Assembly (NCBI GenBank): GCA_021781255.1
Contig: JAJXXG010000596.1
Coordinates: 1 to 10,267, forward strand
DNA length: 10,267 nt
Direction of reading: 5' to 3'
Origin: Acidobacteriota bacterium
GTDB taxonomy: Bacteria; Acidobacteriota; Terriglobia; Terriglobales; Acidobacteriaceae
Within the stretch, counting starts at the first letter, position 1, and every line of letters begins with the position of its first letter. The position numbers were made by a program, and so were the translations under genes. The notes under the pieces were generated by a model that was not told where the DNA came from, did not search any database, and saw only the letters and a list, made by a program, of their open reading frames with translations. Positions 1 to 6,027 of this stretch are shown one piece after another.

Positions 1-181
1 CGTACCATCTGCGGCTGGAGAGACGAAATAAAAACGCATTCATCTTTGCTTCTGCGCGGACTAATGTCCTGACCATTGTGGGGAGTTGAGTGCTGGGCGG
101 TATGTGACGAGATGCACAGCATTTGCAGCGCCCTGCACAAATATGGTATCCCGGTATCAATACGAAGGTGTTCAAAGCGGC
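1..181. other. Upstream region without a supported gene
   Basis: No convincing coding sequence, RNA gene or strong promoter is visible. Reading frames open here are short or are upstream extensions of the following kinase gene. A weak ribosome-binding stretch GAAGGTG (164-170) sits 11 nt before the chosen kinase start. No good -35/-10 pair at proper spacing was found. The far left end could be the tail of an upstream transcript, but nothing identifies it. Confidence 0.5.
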
Positions 182-928
182 ATGAGACGACGTTCCAAAC
201 GCCCCCCAAATCTATCGGAATCCACTGGCAAGATCGGTCAGGAAATCCCTCCGAATCAACCACGGCCACTTGTGCCGCACTATCCCGAGGAAGCAACGCC
301 GCCCGCGGCGCCGCGGGTCCAGGCGCCGCAGCGTCCGGCCCCGCAGCCGAAACCGGCGCAGCACGAGTGGCCGGAGCCCGCGGAACCGGGGCGGCTTGAA
401 ATGGAGACGCAGCCCGAGTCGCCTTCAGTGCCTCCGCCGGAGGCCGAGGCGGCTTCGCGTTCGCCGCAGGCTCCGAAGGGCTATGTGGTGCTGGCGATTG
501 GATTGCCCGGATCGGGCAAGACGACGTGGTTCCGGCGGCGCGGGGTGACTCCGCTGTCGAGCGACCTGCTGCGCAACATTCTCTTCGACGATGTGGAGGA
601 GCAGCGCTACCAGGGGCTGGTGTTCTCCACGCTTCGCTCGCTGCTGCGGGCAAGGCTGATTGCACGGATGCCATGGAACTATGTGGACGCGACGAATCTG
701 TCGATCCATGAGCGGCGGCAGTGGATCAAGATGGCGAAGAGCTTCGGCTACGAGGTGCAGGCGGTGTTCTTCGATGTTCCGCTGGAGGTGTGCCTGGAGC
801 GGAACCGCTCGCGCGACCGCATGGTGGCCGAAGAGGTGATGCGCAAGATGGCCGAGAAGCTGAAGCCGCCGGTGTTTGAAGAAGGCTTTGCCAAAATCAC
901 GGTGGTGCGCGTGAAGAGCGCGGGGTAA
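182..928 (+). CDS. P-loop kinase of the AAA_33 / polynucleotide kinase-like family with proline-rich N-terminus
   Basis: The protein has 248 residues from the chosen ATG. Residues 1-20 are basic and residues 22-98 are rich in Pro, Glu and Ala, probably disordered. The kinase domain spans about 100-248. It has a Walker A loop GLPGSGKTT (107-115, Lys113), a DATN motif (169-172) of the kind found in T4 Pnk-like and AAA_33 kinases, and an arginine-rich lid RNRSRDR (207-213), followed by the 'KL.PP..EEGF..I..V' tail usual for this family. Such enzymes phosphorylate small molecules or nucleic-acid ends; the substrate here is unknown. In-frame ATGs at 86 and 143 would add up to 32 residues, but they give an unremarkable extension, and GAAGGTG precedes the 182 ATG. 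The next gene starts 7 nt after the stop, so the two may be cotranscribed. The family call is firm; the start is less sure. Confidence 0.85.
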   Translation: MRRRSKRPPNLSESTGKIGQEIPPNQPRPLVPHYPEEATPPAAPRVQAPQRPAPQPKPAQHEWPEPAEPGRLEMETQPESPSVPPPEAEAASRSPQAPKGYVVLAIGLPGSGKTTWFRRRGVTPLSSDLLRNILFDDVEEQRYQGLVFSTLRSLLRARLIARMPWNYVDATNLSIHERRQWIKMAKSFGYEVQAVFFDVPLEVCLERNRSRDRMVAEEVMRKMAEKLKPPVFEEGFAKITVVRVKSAG

Positions 929-935
929 GAACCGC

Positions 936-1538
936 ATGATGCAAACGAGTTTGGCGACAACCTTGTGCGCGCTTTTTGTGGTCTTTGCGGTCACGCCAAG
1001 CGCGTTCTGCCAGACCTCACCTGCAACCGGCGGAGAAGTTTCCAGACCGCAGCCTCAAGCTCAGCCGATTGAAGAGCGTGTACTGAGCGCTGACGAGCGA
1101 TCATGCAAAGAATTCGTGCAGAAGTTTTACGACTGGTACTGGAACCGGTTCGCTGATGAGGCAAATAATCTGAATTTTGATTTGAGAAAAGAGCCCAATG
1201 TCTGGACGGTTGTGAAACACAAGCGCTCCGTCTTGAGCGCAGAGCTTTACCGCCTGCTTTCTGACGAAGAAAAGCAGATGAAGGCCACCCGCGAACTAGG
1301 CAATCTGGACTTCGACCCCTTCTGGGGCAATCAGGACGCACAGGGCCGGTATCTCGTCGATGAAGTTGCGGTAAAGGGTGACCGGTGCAAGGCGAACATT
1401 CCTCAGGGAAGCGAAATCGTGGAATTGAAGAAGGGAAGGTCTTCATGGGTCTTCACGAACATTCGGTATTGCTTCTTCGCTGCTCCCGATCGAAGGAACT
1501 GCCCGGATTACGATCTTCTGGGCATTCTTAAGCGATAG
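936..1538 (+). CDS. Small secreted protein, DUF3828-like
   Basis: This is a 200-residue protein of unknown function. Residues 6-24 form a hydrophobic signal segment ending in PSAFCQ, consistent with export and cleavage near residue 24-25. The n-region lacks Lys/Arg, which is unusual, and there is no proper lipobox (A-F-C), so a lipoprotein is unlikely. The mature part starts with a Gln/Pro linker (26-46), then a helical stretch with C57, then LDFDPFW..QD (124-134) and VAVKGDRC (144-151). From memory these resemble DUF3828 proteins, which are small periplasmic proteins of unknown role; this is a tentative match. Four cysteines beyond the signal (57, 151, 179, 189) could form disulfides. Base composition looks clearly less GC-rich than the flanking genes, hinting at different ancestry. 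No strong Shine-Dalgarno precedes the ATG; translation may be coupled to the kinase ending 7 nt upstream. Confidence 0.75.
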   Translation: MMQTSLATTLCALFVVFAVTPSAFCQTSPATGGEVSRPQPQAQPIEERVLSADERSCKEFVQKFYDWYWNRFADEANNLNFDLRKEPNVWTVVKHKRSVLSAELYRLLSDEEKQMKATRELGNLDFDPFWGNQDAQGRYLVDEVAVKGDRCKANIPQGSEIVELKKGRSSWVFTNIRYCFFAAPDRRNCPDYDLLGILKR

Positions 1539-1567
1539 TCCTCAGAGAGAATTGCTCTACGCGACAG

Positions 1568-1591
1568 TAGCTATTTTAGCTAGAATAGCTA
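1568..1591. promoter_or_regulatory. Palindromic operator of the toxin-antitoxin module
   Basis: The hexamer TAGCTA occurs three times at an exact 9-bp step (1568-1573, 1577-1582, 1586-1591). The outer arms form a perfect 8-bp inverted repeat TAGCTATT / AATAGCTA around an 8-bp centre, and the whole 24 bp is symmetric apart from one pair of positions. It lies 15 bp before the antitoxin ATG. Phd/YefM antitoxins bind palindromes at their own promoters, so autoregulation is the natural inference. A TAGAAT hexamer (1581-1586) inside it could serve as a -10 box, but no good -35 was found. Confidence 0.75.
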
Positions 1592-1606
1592 TAACGGAGG
1601 CTGGCA

Positions 1607-1885
1607 ATGATTACCAAGACTTCAGCCGAGGCACAGAATCAGTTTGGGCAGTTGCTGGACGCGGTGCAGCGGGAGCCCGTGGTGATCACTCGACATGGGC
1701 GGGTTGCGGCCTTGGTGGTGTCGCCGCGCGATATGGAAGAGTTGGAAGCCGCGCGCACAGCGAGGCGCAGCAAGATTGCTGCAGACTGGGAGGCGTGGCG
1801 GAAGAAGGCGAAGAAAAGCATGAAGCCCGCGGCCAAACAGCTAACCGACGAAGAGGTGGTTCGCCTGGTTCATGAGTTGCGATGA
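1607..1885 (+). CDS. Type II antitoxin, Phd/YefM family
   Basis: This 92-residue protein neutralises the adjacent PIN toxin and probably represses the module. Residues 1-58 match the Phd/YefM fold: start MITKTSAEAQNQFGQLLD, then a strand 'PVVITRHGRVAALVVSP' (24-40) and 'RDMEEL'. This is the DNA-binding and dimerisation part. The C-terminal third is a charged helix rich in Lys, Arg and Ala (47-78) ending in a short acidic/hydrophobic helix, the usual toxin-binding region. GGAGG (1596-1600) lies 6 nt before the ATG, giving a strong start. The stop overlaps the toxin start by 4 nt (ATGA, 1882-1885), typical of coupled antitoxin-toxin pairs. Family assignment is firm from sequence pattern; the autoregulatory role is inferred from the palindrome just upstream. 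Confidence 0.92.
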   Translation: MITKTSAEAQNQFGQLLDAVQREPVVITRHGRVAALVVSPRDMEELEAARTARRSKIAADWEAWRKKAKKSMKPAAKQLTDEEVVRLVHELR

Positions 1886-2328
1886 GCAAGCATGTGGTTT
1901 TTGATACCAGCACTCTGGTGAGTGCCGCGCTTCGCGCGGATGCGATTCCTCAGCGGGCTTTCCTCGTGGCAATCCTGGAACATCATGTGTTTGTAAGCAA
2001 AGAGACGCTGGGAGAACTGGATCGAGTACTCAAGCTCAAGAAGTTTGACCGGTATGTCGATCTCGATGTGCGCTCGGAATTCGTCAAGAAGCTGAGACGA
2101 GATTCCGTACATTGCACGGTGCCGAAGGAGTTGCTGCTCGCTGTGAGCGGCGTGTGCCGGGATCCAAAGGATGATCCGATTCTTGCATTGAGCCTGGCGG
2201 CCGGGGCCGAGATACTGGTAAGCAGCGACCGCGACCTGCTTGTGTTGCACCCTTGGCGCGGGATTCGGATTGTGACGCCGGCAGATTTCCTGATGGAATT
2301 TTCAAGAGAAGGAGACTTTCCCCGATGA
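1882..2328 (+). CDS. PIN-domain toxin of a type II toxin-antitoxin system
   Basis: A 148-residue putative ribonuclease of the 'toxin-antitoxin system toxin component, PIN family' group. The acidic metal-binding residues expected for PIN nucleases are all present: D8 in VFDTST, E45 in the ETLGEL helix, the CRDPKDD motif (92-98), and D116 in LVSSDRDLL. The order and spacing match active PIN proteins, so catalytic competence is likely. Known PIN toxins cut tRNA, rRNA or mRNA; the target here cannot be read from sequence. The gene overlaps the antitoxin by 4 nt upstream and the DinB gene by 4 nt downstream, so expression of all three is probably coupled. The full length is typical for the family, with no sign of decay. 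Confidence 0.93.
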   Translation: MSKHVVFDTSTLVSAALRADAIPQRAFLVAILEHHVFVSKETLGELDRVLKLKKFDRYVDLDVRSEFVKKLRRDSVHCTVPKELLLAVSGVCRDPKDDPILALSLAAGAEILVSSDRDLLVLHPWRGIRIVTPADFLMEFSREGDFPR

Positions 2329-2849
2329 GTACATCTACTGCACCGGGTCCCTATGTTGAGCCGTGGCTGCGCGGAACGCATGCGGAGGTTCCGGCGGTGG
2401 GTCGCGCGGTACTGCACGCCTTCGATCTGGCGCTGGACGACCTGACGAAATGGACCGAGGGGCTGACGGATGCCGAGGTCCACTCTGAGCCGCTGGGGCT
2501 GACGGCGATTTCCTACCACCTGAAGCACGTTGCCCGCGCAACGGACCGGCTGCTGAGCTATGCGGAGGGGAAGCCGATCTCTGCCGAGCAACTGGCGGCG
2601 TTGAAGGGCGAGCAGGGTGGCGAGGAAACGCTGGCCGAGCTGCTGGCCGAGGTGGGGGCTGCGTTCAGCGATGCGGGGGAGCGAGTGAAGGTGCTGGCCA
2701 CGGCGGACTTCAACACCTTTCGCGGCGTGGGACGGAAGCAACTGCCTACCTCCATTGGCGGCGCGCTGATTCATGTGGCCGACCACACGCAGCGGCACGT
2801 TGGCCAGGTGGTGACGACGGCCAAAGTGCTGCGGGCGCTGCGCGGCTGA
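2325..2849 (+). CDS. DinB-family four-helix metal-dependent protein
   Basis: This 174-residue protein has the DinB/YfiT pattern: a first histidine region YHLKH (64-68) at the end of helix 2 and a C-terminal HVADHTQRH (150-158) followed by VGQ. DinB proteins coordinate a divalent metal through one histidine of the first motif and two of the second. Characterised relatives are thiol-dependent S-transferases (bacillithiol or mycothiol), but most are of unknown function. The start at 2325 is supported by AGAAGGAG (2307-2314), 10 nt upstream. A longer in-frame reading from 2253 would lie fully inside the toxin gene and is less likely. The ATG overlaps the PIN stop (ATGA). A probable terminator follows directly, so this is the last gene of the transcript. 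A role in toxin-antitoxin biology is not established. Confidence 0.9.
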   Translation: MSTSTAPGPYVEPWLRGTHAEVPAVGRAVLHAFDLALDDLTKWTEGLTDAEVHSEPLGLTAISYHLKHVARATDRLLSYAEGKPISAEQLAALKGEQGGEETLAELLAEVGAAFSDAGERVKVLATADFNTFRGVGRKQLPTSIGGALIHVADHTQRHVGQVVTTAKVLRALRG

Positions 2850-2856
2850 GGGTTGT

Positions 2857-2876
2857 CCCTGCCGCGGCGGGCTTTT
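2857..2876 (+). terminator. Probable intrinsic terminator after the DinB gene
   Basis: CCC-T-GC, a CGCG loop and GC-GGG form a short GC-only stem with one bulged T, followed by C and four Ts (2873-2876). It begins 8 nt after the DinB stop, where the TA-DinB transcript should end. The stem is short and the T tract only four long, so efficiency may be modest. Confidence 0.5.
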
Positions 2877-2887
2877 CGAGATTCTCC

Positions 2888-3016
2888 TTATAAATCAATG
2901 AGTTAAAGCGCGAGTTGGGTGGGGCGAAGGCTCGCGCGGCGCTGCGCGGGGGCGGCCATGCTCCGGTGGCGCGCGGCCCTGCGCGCCCCATTTCTCCCTG
3001 AAATAGTTGATTATAA
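2888..3016. repeat. Double-hairpin element with AT-rich inverted arms (REP/MITE-like)
   Basis: TTATAAATCAA (2888-2898) and TTGATTATAA (3007-3016) are inverted copies differing by one base. Between them the sequence is extremely GC-rich and holds two hairpins: GCGCGAG (2908-2914) with CTCGCGC (2931-2937), 16-nt loop; and GGCGCGC (2968-2974) with GCGCGCC (2981-2987), 6-nt loop. GGGGCG (2921-2926) and CGCCCC (2984-2989) could pair across the element. The short frames that cross it have no protein-like pattern. The layout resembles a paired REP unit or a small non-autonomous inverted-repeat element, but copy number in the genome is unknown and no target duplication was recognised. Confidence 0.5.
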
Positions 3017-3031
3017 AAACCTTATTGTCGT

Positions 3032-3068
3032 TGCGCCGGAGGCCTGCCGAGGCTGGAACGGGTGCGCA
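3032..3068 (+). other. Stem-loop in the leader region of the vor-like operon
   Basis: Outer arms TGCGC (3032-3036) and GCGCA (3064-3068) enclose an inner stem GCCT-GCCG-AGGC (3042-3053). No T run follows, so it is not a standard terminator. It could be a further part of the repeat element to its left. No known riboswitch pattern was recognised. Confidence 0.3.
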
Positions 3069-3112
3069 CAAAAGTTGCACAAAATGCGCGTAATGTACGC
3101 TGTGGAGTTCTT

Positions 3113-3133
3113 ATTTGCATGAAATATGCAAAT
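3113..3133. promoter_or_regulatory. Palindromic operator candidate upstream of the CoA-transferase gene
   Basis: A perfect 8-bp inverted repeat, ATTTGCAT-N5-ATGCAAAT, stands in the upstream region of the five-gene operon. A 21-bp site with 5-bp centre is the usual size for a dimeric TetR-, MarR- or GntR-type repressor. A partial copy, TTGCACAAAATGC, lies at 3075-3087. A possible promoter, TTGCAC (3075-3080) with TACGCT (3097-3102) at 16-bp spacing, would place the palindrome just after the transcription start, a repressing position; that promoter is weak evidence. The regulator is not in the window. Confidence 0.55.
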
Positions 3134-3140
3134 TGGGATG

Positions 3141-3154
3141 GTGATGCGCATCAC
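3141..3154. promoter_or_regulatory. Crp/Fnr-type palindrome candidate
   Basis: GTGATGCGCATCAC is a perfect 14-bp palindrome. GTGA-N6-TCAC is the core of the E. coli Crp site, and many Crp/Fnr-family regulators use closely related halves. It lies 8 bp after the ATTTGCAT palindrome and 135 bp before the chosen CoA-transferase start. Such a regulator would fit a ferredoxin-dependent operon responding to oxygen or carbon status, but this is inference from one site. Confidence 0.45.
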
Positions 3155-3288
3155 TGAAGTCGTTTGTGACATGGAGGAACATACATCGGGCTTGGGAGAA
3201 GTTCCGACAGCAGGCCGGGAGGCAAGCGAGCAATGCGGCAATGGATGGGAAAGCGCACATTGGGCAGTGTCAGGGGAGGCGCAGGAGC

Positions 3289-4614
3289 ATGACGTGGAGC
3301 GATGAATTTCGAGCCAGGAGCATGAGCGCCGCGCAGGCTCTGGAGGCTGTGCGTTCCGGTGATCGCGTATGGATTCAGTCAGGGTGCGGGACGCCCTCCG
3401 TGCTGGTGGATGCGCTGGTGGCGCGTGCGGCGGAGCTGCGCGATGTGGAGATTATCCACATGAAGACACTGGGCAACGCGGATTATACGAAGCCCGAATA
3501 CGCAGGGCATTTTCGTCATCGCGGATTGTTTCTGGGCGAGAACGTGCGCGAAGCTGTGGCGGCGGGGCGCGCGGACTATACGCCGATTTTCCTGAGCGAG
3601 ATTGAGGGTCTGTTTGAAAGCGGGCAGTTGCCGCTGGATGTGGTGCTGATGCAGGTTTCTCCGCCGGACGCGCACGGGTTTATGAGCCTGGGCACGACGG
3701 TGGACTGCACGCTGACGGCGGCGCGCTTTGCGAAGGTTGTGATCGCGGAAGTGAACGAGCGGATGCCGCGCACGCTGGGCGATACGTTTATCCACGTCAG
3801 CCACATCACGGCGGTGGTGGAGACATCGCACGCGCTGCTGGAGATGCATCCGGAGCCGTTCACGGATCTGCACCTGCGCGTGGCGCGGAACGTGGCCTCG
3901 CTGATTCCCGATGGCGCGACGCTGCAGACGGGGATTGGGGGCATACCGGACGCGGTGCTGGCGTGCCTTGAAGACAAGCGGGACCTCGGGATTCACACGG
4001 AGATGTGCTCGGACGGCGTGATTGAGCTGATGGAGTCTGGCGTCATCAACGGCGAACGGAAGTCGCTGCACAAGGGCAAGGCGGTGGCGGCGTTTGTGCT
4101 GGGTTCGCAGCGGCTTTTTGATTTTATCCACGAGAATGCGAGCTTTGAGTTCCGGTCGATCAGCTACACGAACGATCCGTTTGTTGTGGCGCAGAACGAC
4201 CGGATGGTGGCGATCAACTCCGCGCTGCAGGTGGACTTGACGGGGCAGGTGTGCGCGGACTCGCTGGGGACGCGGCCGTTCAGCGGGTTCGGCGGGCAGG
4301 TGGATTTCATTCGCGGAGCGGCGCGCTCGCGTGGCGGCGTGCCGATTATTGCGCTGCTTTCGATGGCGCAGCGCGGGGCGGTGTCGCGCATTGTGCCGGT
4401 GCTGGAGCCGGGCGCGGGCGTGGTGACGTCGCGCGCGGATGTGCATTACGTGGTGACCGAGCATGGCGTGGCGTATCTGCACGGCAAGACGCTGCGCGAG
4501 CGCGCGCAGGCGTTGATTGCGATTGCCGAGCCGCGCTTTCGGCAGGAGCTGGAAGACTTTGCGGTGCGAGCGCACTACCTGGAGCGCAAGGCCGCGGTGG
4601 CCGCGTTTGCCTGA
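3289..4614 (+). CDS. Acetyl-CoA hydrolase/transferase family CoA-transferase (4-hydroxybutyrate CoA-transferase-like)
   Basis: This 441-residue enzyme should move CoA between an acyl-CoA and a carboxylic acid such as acetate. It has the two-domain family layout: N-terminal domain to about 190, C-terminal domain after it with [10 protein letters not shown] (215-224), the catalytic-glutamate motif HTEMCSDG (E238), and GFGGQVDF (333-340). E238 has the same number as the active-site glutamate of clostridial 4-hydroxybutyrate CoA-transferase, which supports the start at 3289. In-frame alternatives at GTG 3166 and ATG 3241 add 41 or 16 residues with no family character. GGGGAGG (3273-3279) lies 9 nt before the ATG. 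Downstream are oxoacid:ferredoxin oxidoreductase genes and an aminotransferase, so branched acyl-CoAs (isobutyryl, isovaleryl, 2-methylbutyryl) are likelier substrates than 4-hydroxybutyrate. That substrate is inferred from context only. Confidence 0.9.
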   Translation: MTWSDEFRARSMSAAQALEAVRSGDRVWIQSGCGTPSVLVDALVARAAELRDVEIIHMKTLGNADYTKPEYAGHFRHRGLFLGENVREAVAAGRADYTPIFLSEIEGLFESGQLPLDVVLMQVSPPDAHGFMSLGTTVDCTLTAARFAKVVIAEVNERMPRTLGDTFIHVSHITAVVETSHALLEMHPEPFTDLHLRVARNVASLIPDGATLQTGIGGIPDAVLACLEDKRDLGIHTEMCSDGVIELMESGVINGERKSLHKGKAVAAFVLGSQRLFDFIHENASFEFRSISYTNDPFVVAQNDRMVAINSALQVDLTGQVCADSLGTRPFSGFGGQVDFIRGAARSRGGVPIIALLSMAQRGAVSRIVPVLEPGAGVVTSRADVHYVVTEHGVAYLHGKTLRERAQALIAIAEPRFRQELEDFAVRAHYLERKAAVAAFA

Positions 4615-4648
4615 GGGCTCGCGGCCAGGCGGAAAGGAGCGGGGACGG

Positions 4649-4948
4649 ATGGAAGCGATCAAGCGAAGCCGGGGTTTGCTGCGGGTGGATGTGAATGAGT
4701 GCAAGGGTTGCGGCATGTGCGTGGAGGCGTGTCCGCCGAGGGTGATCGGCATGAGCGAAAAGCTGAATCACTATGGCTATCGCACGGCGACGTATGCGGG
4801 CGAGGGCTGCACGGCGTGCGGCATTTGCTTCATGGTGTGTCCGGAGCCGGGTGCGCTGACGGTGCTGCGCGCGATGAATCGCGCGGCCGGCGCGGGACGC
4901 GGAGTGAACGCGGGCGTTGAGGGAGCGATGGCATGCGCAAGCAACTGA
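4649..4948 (+). CDS. Ferredoxin-type delta subunit of 2-oxoacid:ferredoxin oxidoreductase (2x[4Fe-4S])
   Basis: This 99-residue protein carries two classic cluster motifs: C18-x2-C21-x2-C24-x3-C28-P and C54-x2-C57-x2-C60-x3-C64-P. Each binds one [4Fe-4S] cluster, with the fourth cysteine of each motif crossing to the other cluster. In KorD/VorD-type enzymes this subunit carries electrons from the TPP-bearing core to external ferredoxin. The C-terminal tail after residue 75 is Ala/Gly-rich and unstructured-looking. The start is preceded by AAAGGAG (4633-4639), 9 nt upstream; the reading frame is open further upstream but overlaps the CoA-transferase gene without family features. It lies 34 nt after the CoA-transferase stop and overlaps the alpha subunit gene by 16 nt, so the subunits are translated together. 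Confidence 0.93.
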   Translation: MEAIKRSRGLLRVDVNECKGCGMCVEACPPRVIGMSEKLNHYGYRTATYAGEGCTACGICFMVCPEPGALTVLRAMNRAAGAGRGVNAGVEGAMACASN

Positions 4949-6027
4949 TGAAGGGCAATGAGGCGATTGTCAAGAGCGCGATTCTTGCCGGATGCCGTGC
5001 GTACTATGGGTATCCGATCACGCCGGCGAGCGAGATTGCAGAGGCCGCGGCGCAATATTTGCCGCAGGTGGGCGGGGTGTTCTTGCAGGCCGAGAGCGAG
5101 GTTGCGGCGATCAACATGCTGTATGGCGCGTCGTCGGCAGGCGTGCGCTGCATGACGGCGTCGAGCGGGCCGGGGATCAGCCTGATGCAGGAAGGCATCA
5201 GCTACATGGCGGGCGCGGAGCTGCCGTGCGTGATTGCCGATATTACGCGCGGCGGGCCGGGGCTGGGCAACATCGCATCCGAGCAGAGCGACTATCACCA
5301 GGCGGTGAAGGGCGGCGGCAATGGCTGCTACCACACGCTTGTACTGGCGCCTCACTCCGTGCAGGAGATGGCTGATTTGACGGCGCTGGCATTCGAGCTG
5401 GCGGATCGCTACCGGACGCCGGTGATGCTGCTTGCCGATGGCTTTGTGGGGCAGATGATGGAGCCGGTGGAGTTTCCGCAGGCGGCTACGGAGCCTCGTG
5501 TGCCGGAATGGGCGGTGACGGGCACGGCTGAGTCGCGCGGCAATCTGATTACTTCATTGCACATGGGCAGTGACGATCTGGAAGCGCATGTGCGGCACCT
5601 GGAGGCGAAGTACATACTCGCGGAGCAGAACGAGACGCGCGCCGAAGAGTGGTTCACGGAGGATGCGGAGATTGTGCTGGTGGGCTATGGCATCGTGGGC
5701 CGGATATTGAAGGCCGTTACCGCGGAGGCGCGCGCGAGCGGCATGAACGTGGGGCTGCTGCGGCCGATTACGCTGTTTCCGTTTCCGACGAAGCATTTTC
5801 AGCGGCTGGCTCCGCGGGCGCGCGTGTTTGTGGTGGTGGAGATGAGCACGGGGCAGCTTGTGGAGGATGTGCGGCTGGCGCTGAATGGAGTGCGGCCGGT
5901 TGAGTTCCTGAGCCGCGTGGGCGGCAATGTGCCGTCGCATGAAGAGGTGCTGGAGTTTGTGCGCAAGGTGGCGCGGCGTTACCTGCCGGCGATGGCACTG
6001 GATGAGGAGCAGATGGCTCATGTCTAG
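4933..6027 (+). CDS. vorB: 2-oxoacid:ferredoxin oxidoreductase alpha subunit, VorB-like
   Basis: This 364-residue subunit forms the TPP-pyrimidine side of the active site in oxidative decarboxylation of 2-oxoacids to acyl-CoA. Key stretches are KGNEAI (7-12), GYPITPASE (26-34), [11 protein letters not shown] (52-62), [15 protein letters not shown] (77-91) and RGGPGLGNI (106-114), followed by [10 protein letters not shown]. These match what I recall of 3-methyl-2-oxobutanoate:ferredoxin oxidoreductase VorB better than 2-oxoglutarate-type KorA, although the families grade into each other. A second domain (about 245-350) is the transketolase-C-like domain. GGGAG (4921-4925) lies 7 nt before the ATG at 4933; an alternative ATG at 4948 touches the ferredoxin stop and would shorten the protein by 5 residues. 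The gene overlaps the beta-gamma gene by 8 nt. Substrate choice of branched-chain 2-oxoacids is supported by the ilvE-like gene in the same operon. Confidence 0.92.
   Translation: MRKQLMKGNEAIVKSAILAGCRAYYGYPITPASEIAEAAAQYLPQVGGVFLQAESEVAAINMLYGASSAGVRCMTASSGPGISLMQEGISYMAGAELPCVIADITRGGPGLGNIASEQSDYHQAVKGGGNGCYHTLVLAPHSVQEMADLTALAFELADRYRTPVMLLADGFVGQMMEPVEFPQAATEPRVPEWAVTGTAESRGNLITSLHMGSDDLEAHVRHLEAKYILAEQNETRAEEWFTEDAEIVLVGYGIVGRILKAVTAEARASGMNVGLLRPITLFPFPTKHFQRLAPRARVFVVVEMSTGQLVEDVRLALNGVRPVEFLSRVGGNVPSHEEVLEFVRKVARRYLPAMALDEEQMAHV

Noticed and set aside
1..60. Possible 3' end of a structured RNA at the left edge
   Set aside because: No tRNA, tmRNA or other RNA signature could be recognised in so short a stretch.
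1983..2798. 271-codon open frame on the - strand across the toxin and DinB genes
   Set aside because: Spans two well-supported + strand genes and shows no protein family character.
2919..3122. 67-codon frame in the gap before the operon
   Set aside because: It runs through the hairpin element with skewed composition, has no ribosome-binding site, and looks non-coding.
3166..3288. N-terminal extension of the CoA-transferase from GTG 3166
   Set aside because: The added 41 residues have no family match, and the start at 3289 has a better ribosome-binding site and gives the expected active-site numbering.
3379..4752. 457-codon open frame on the - strand opposite the CoA-transferase gene
   Set aside because: Same complement artefact, Arg/His-rich and without motifs.
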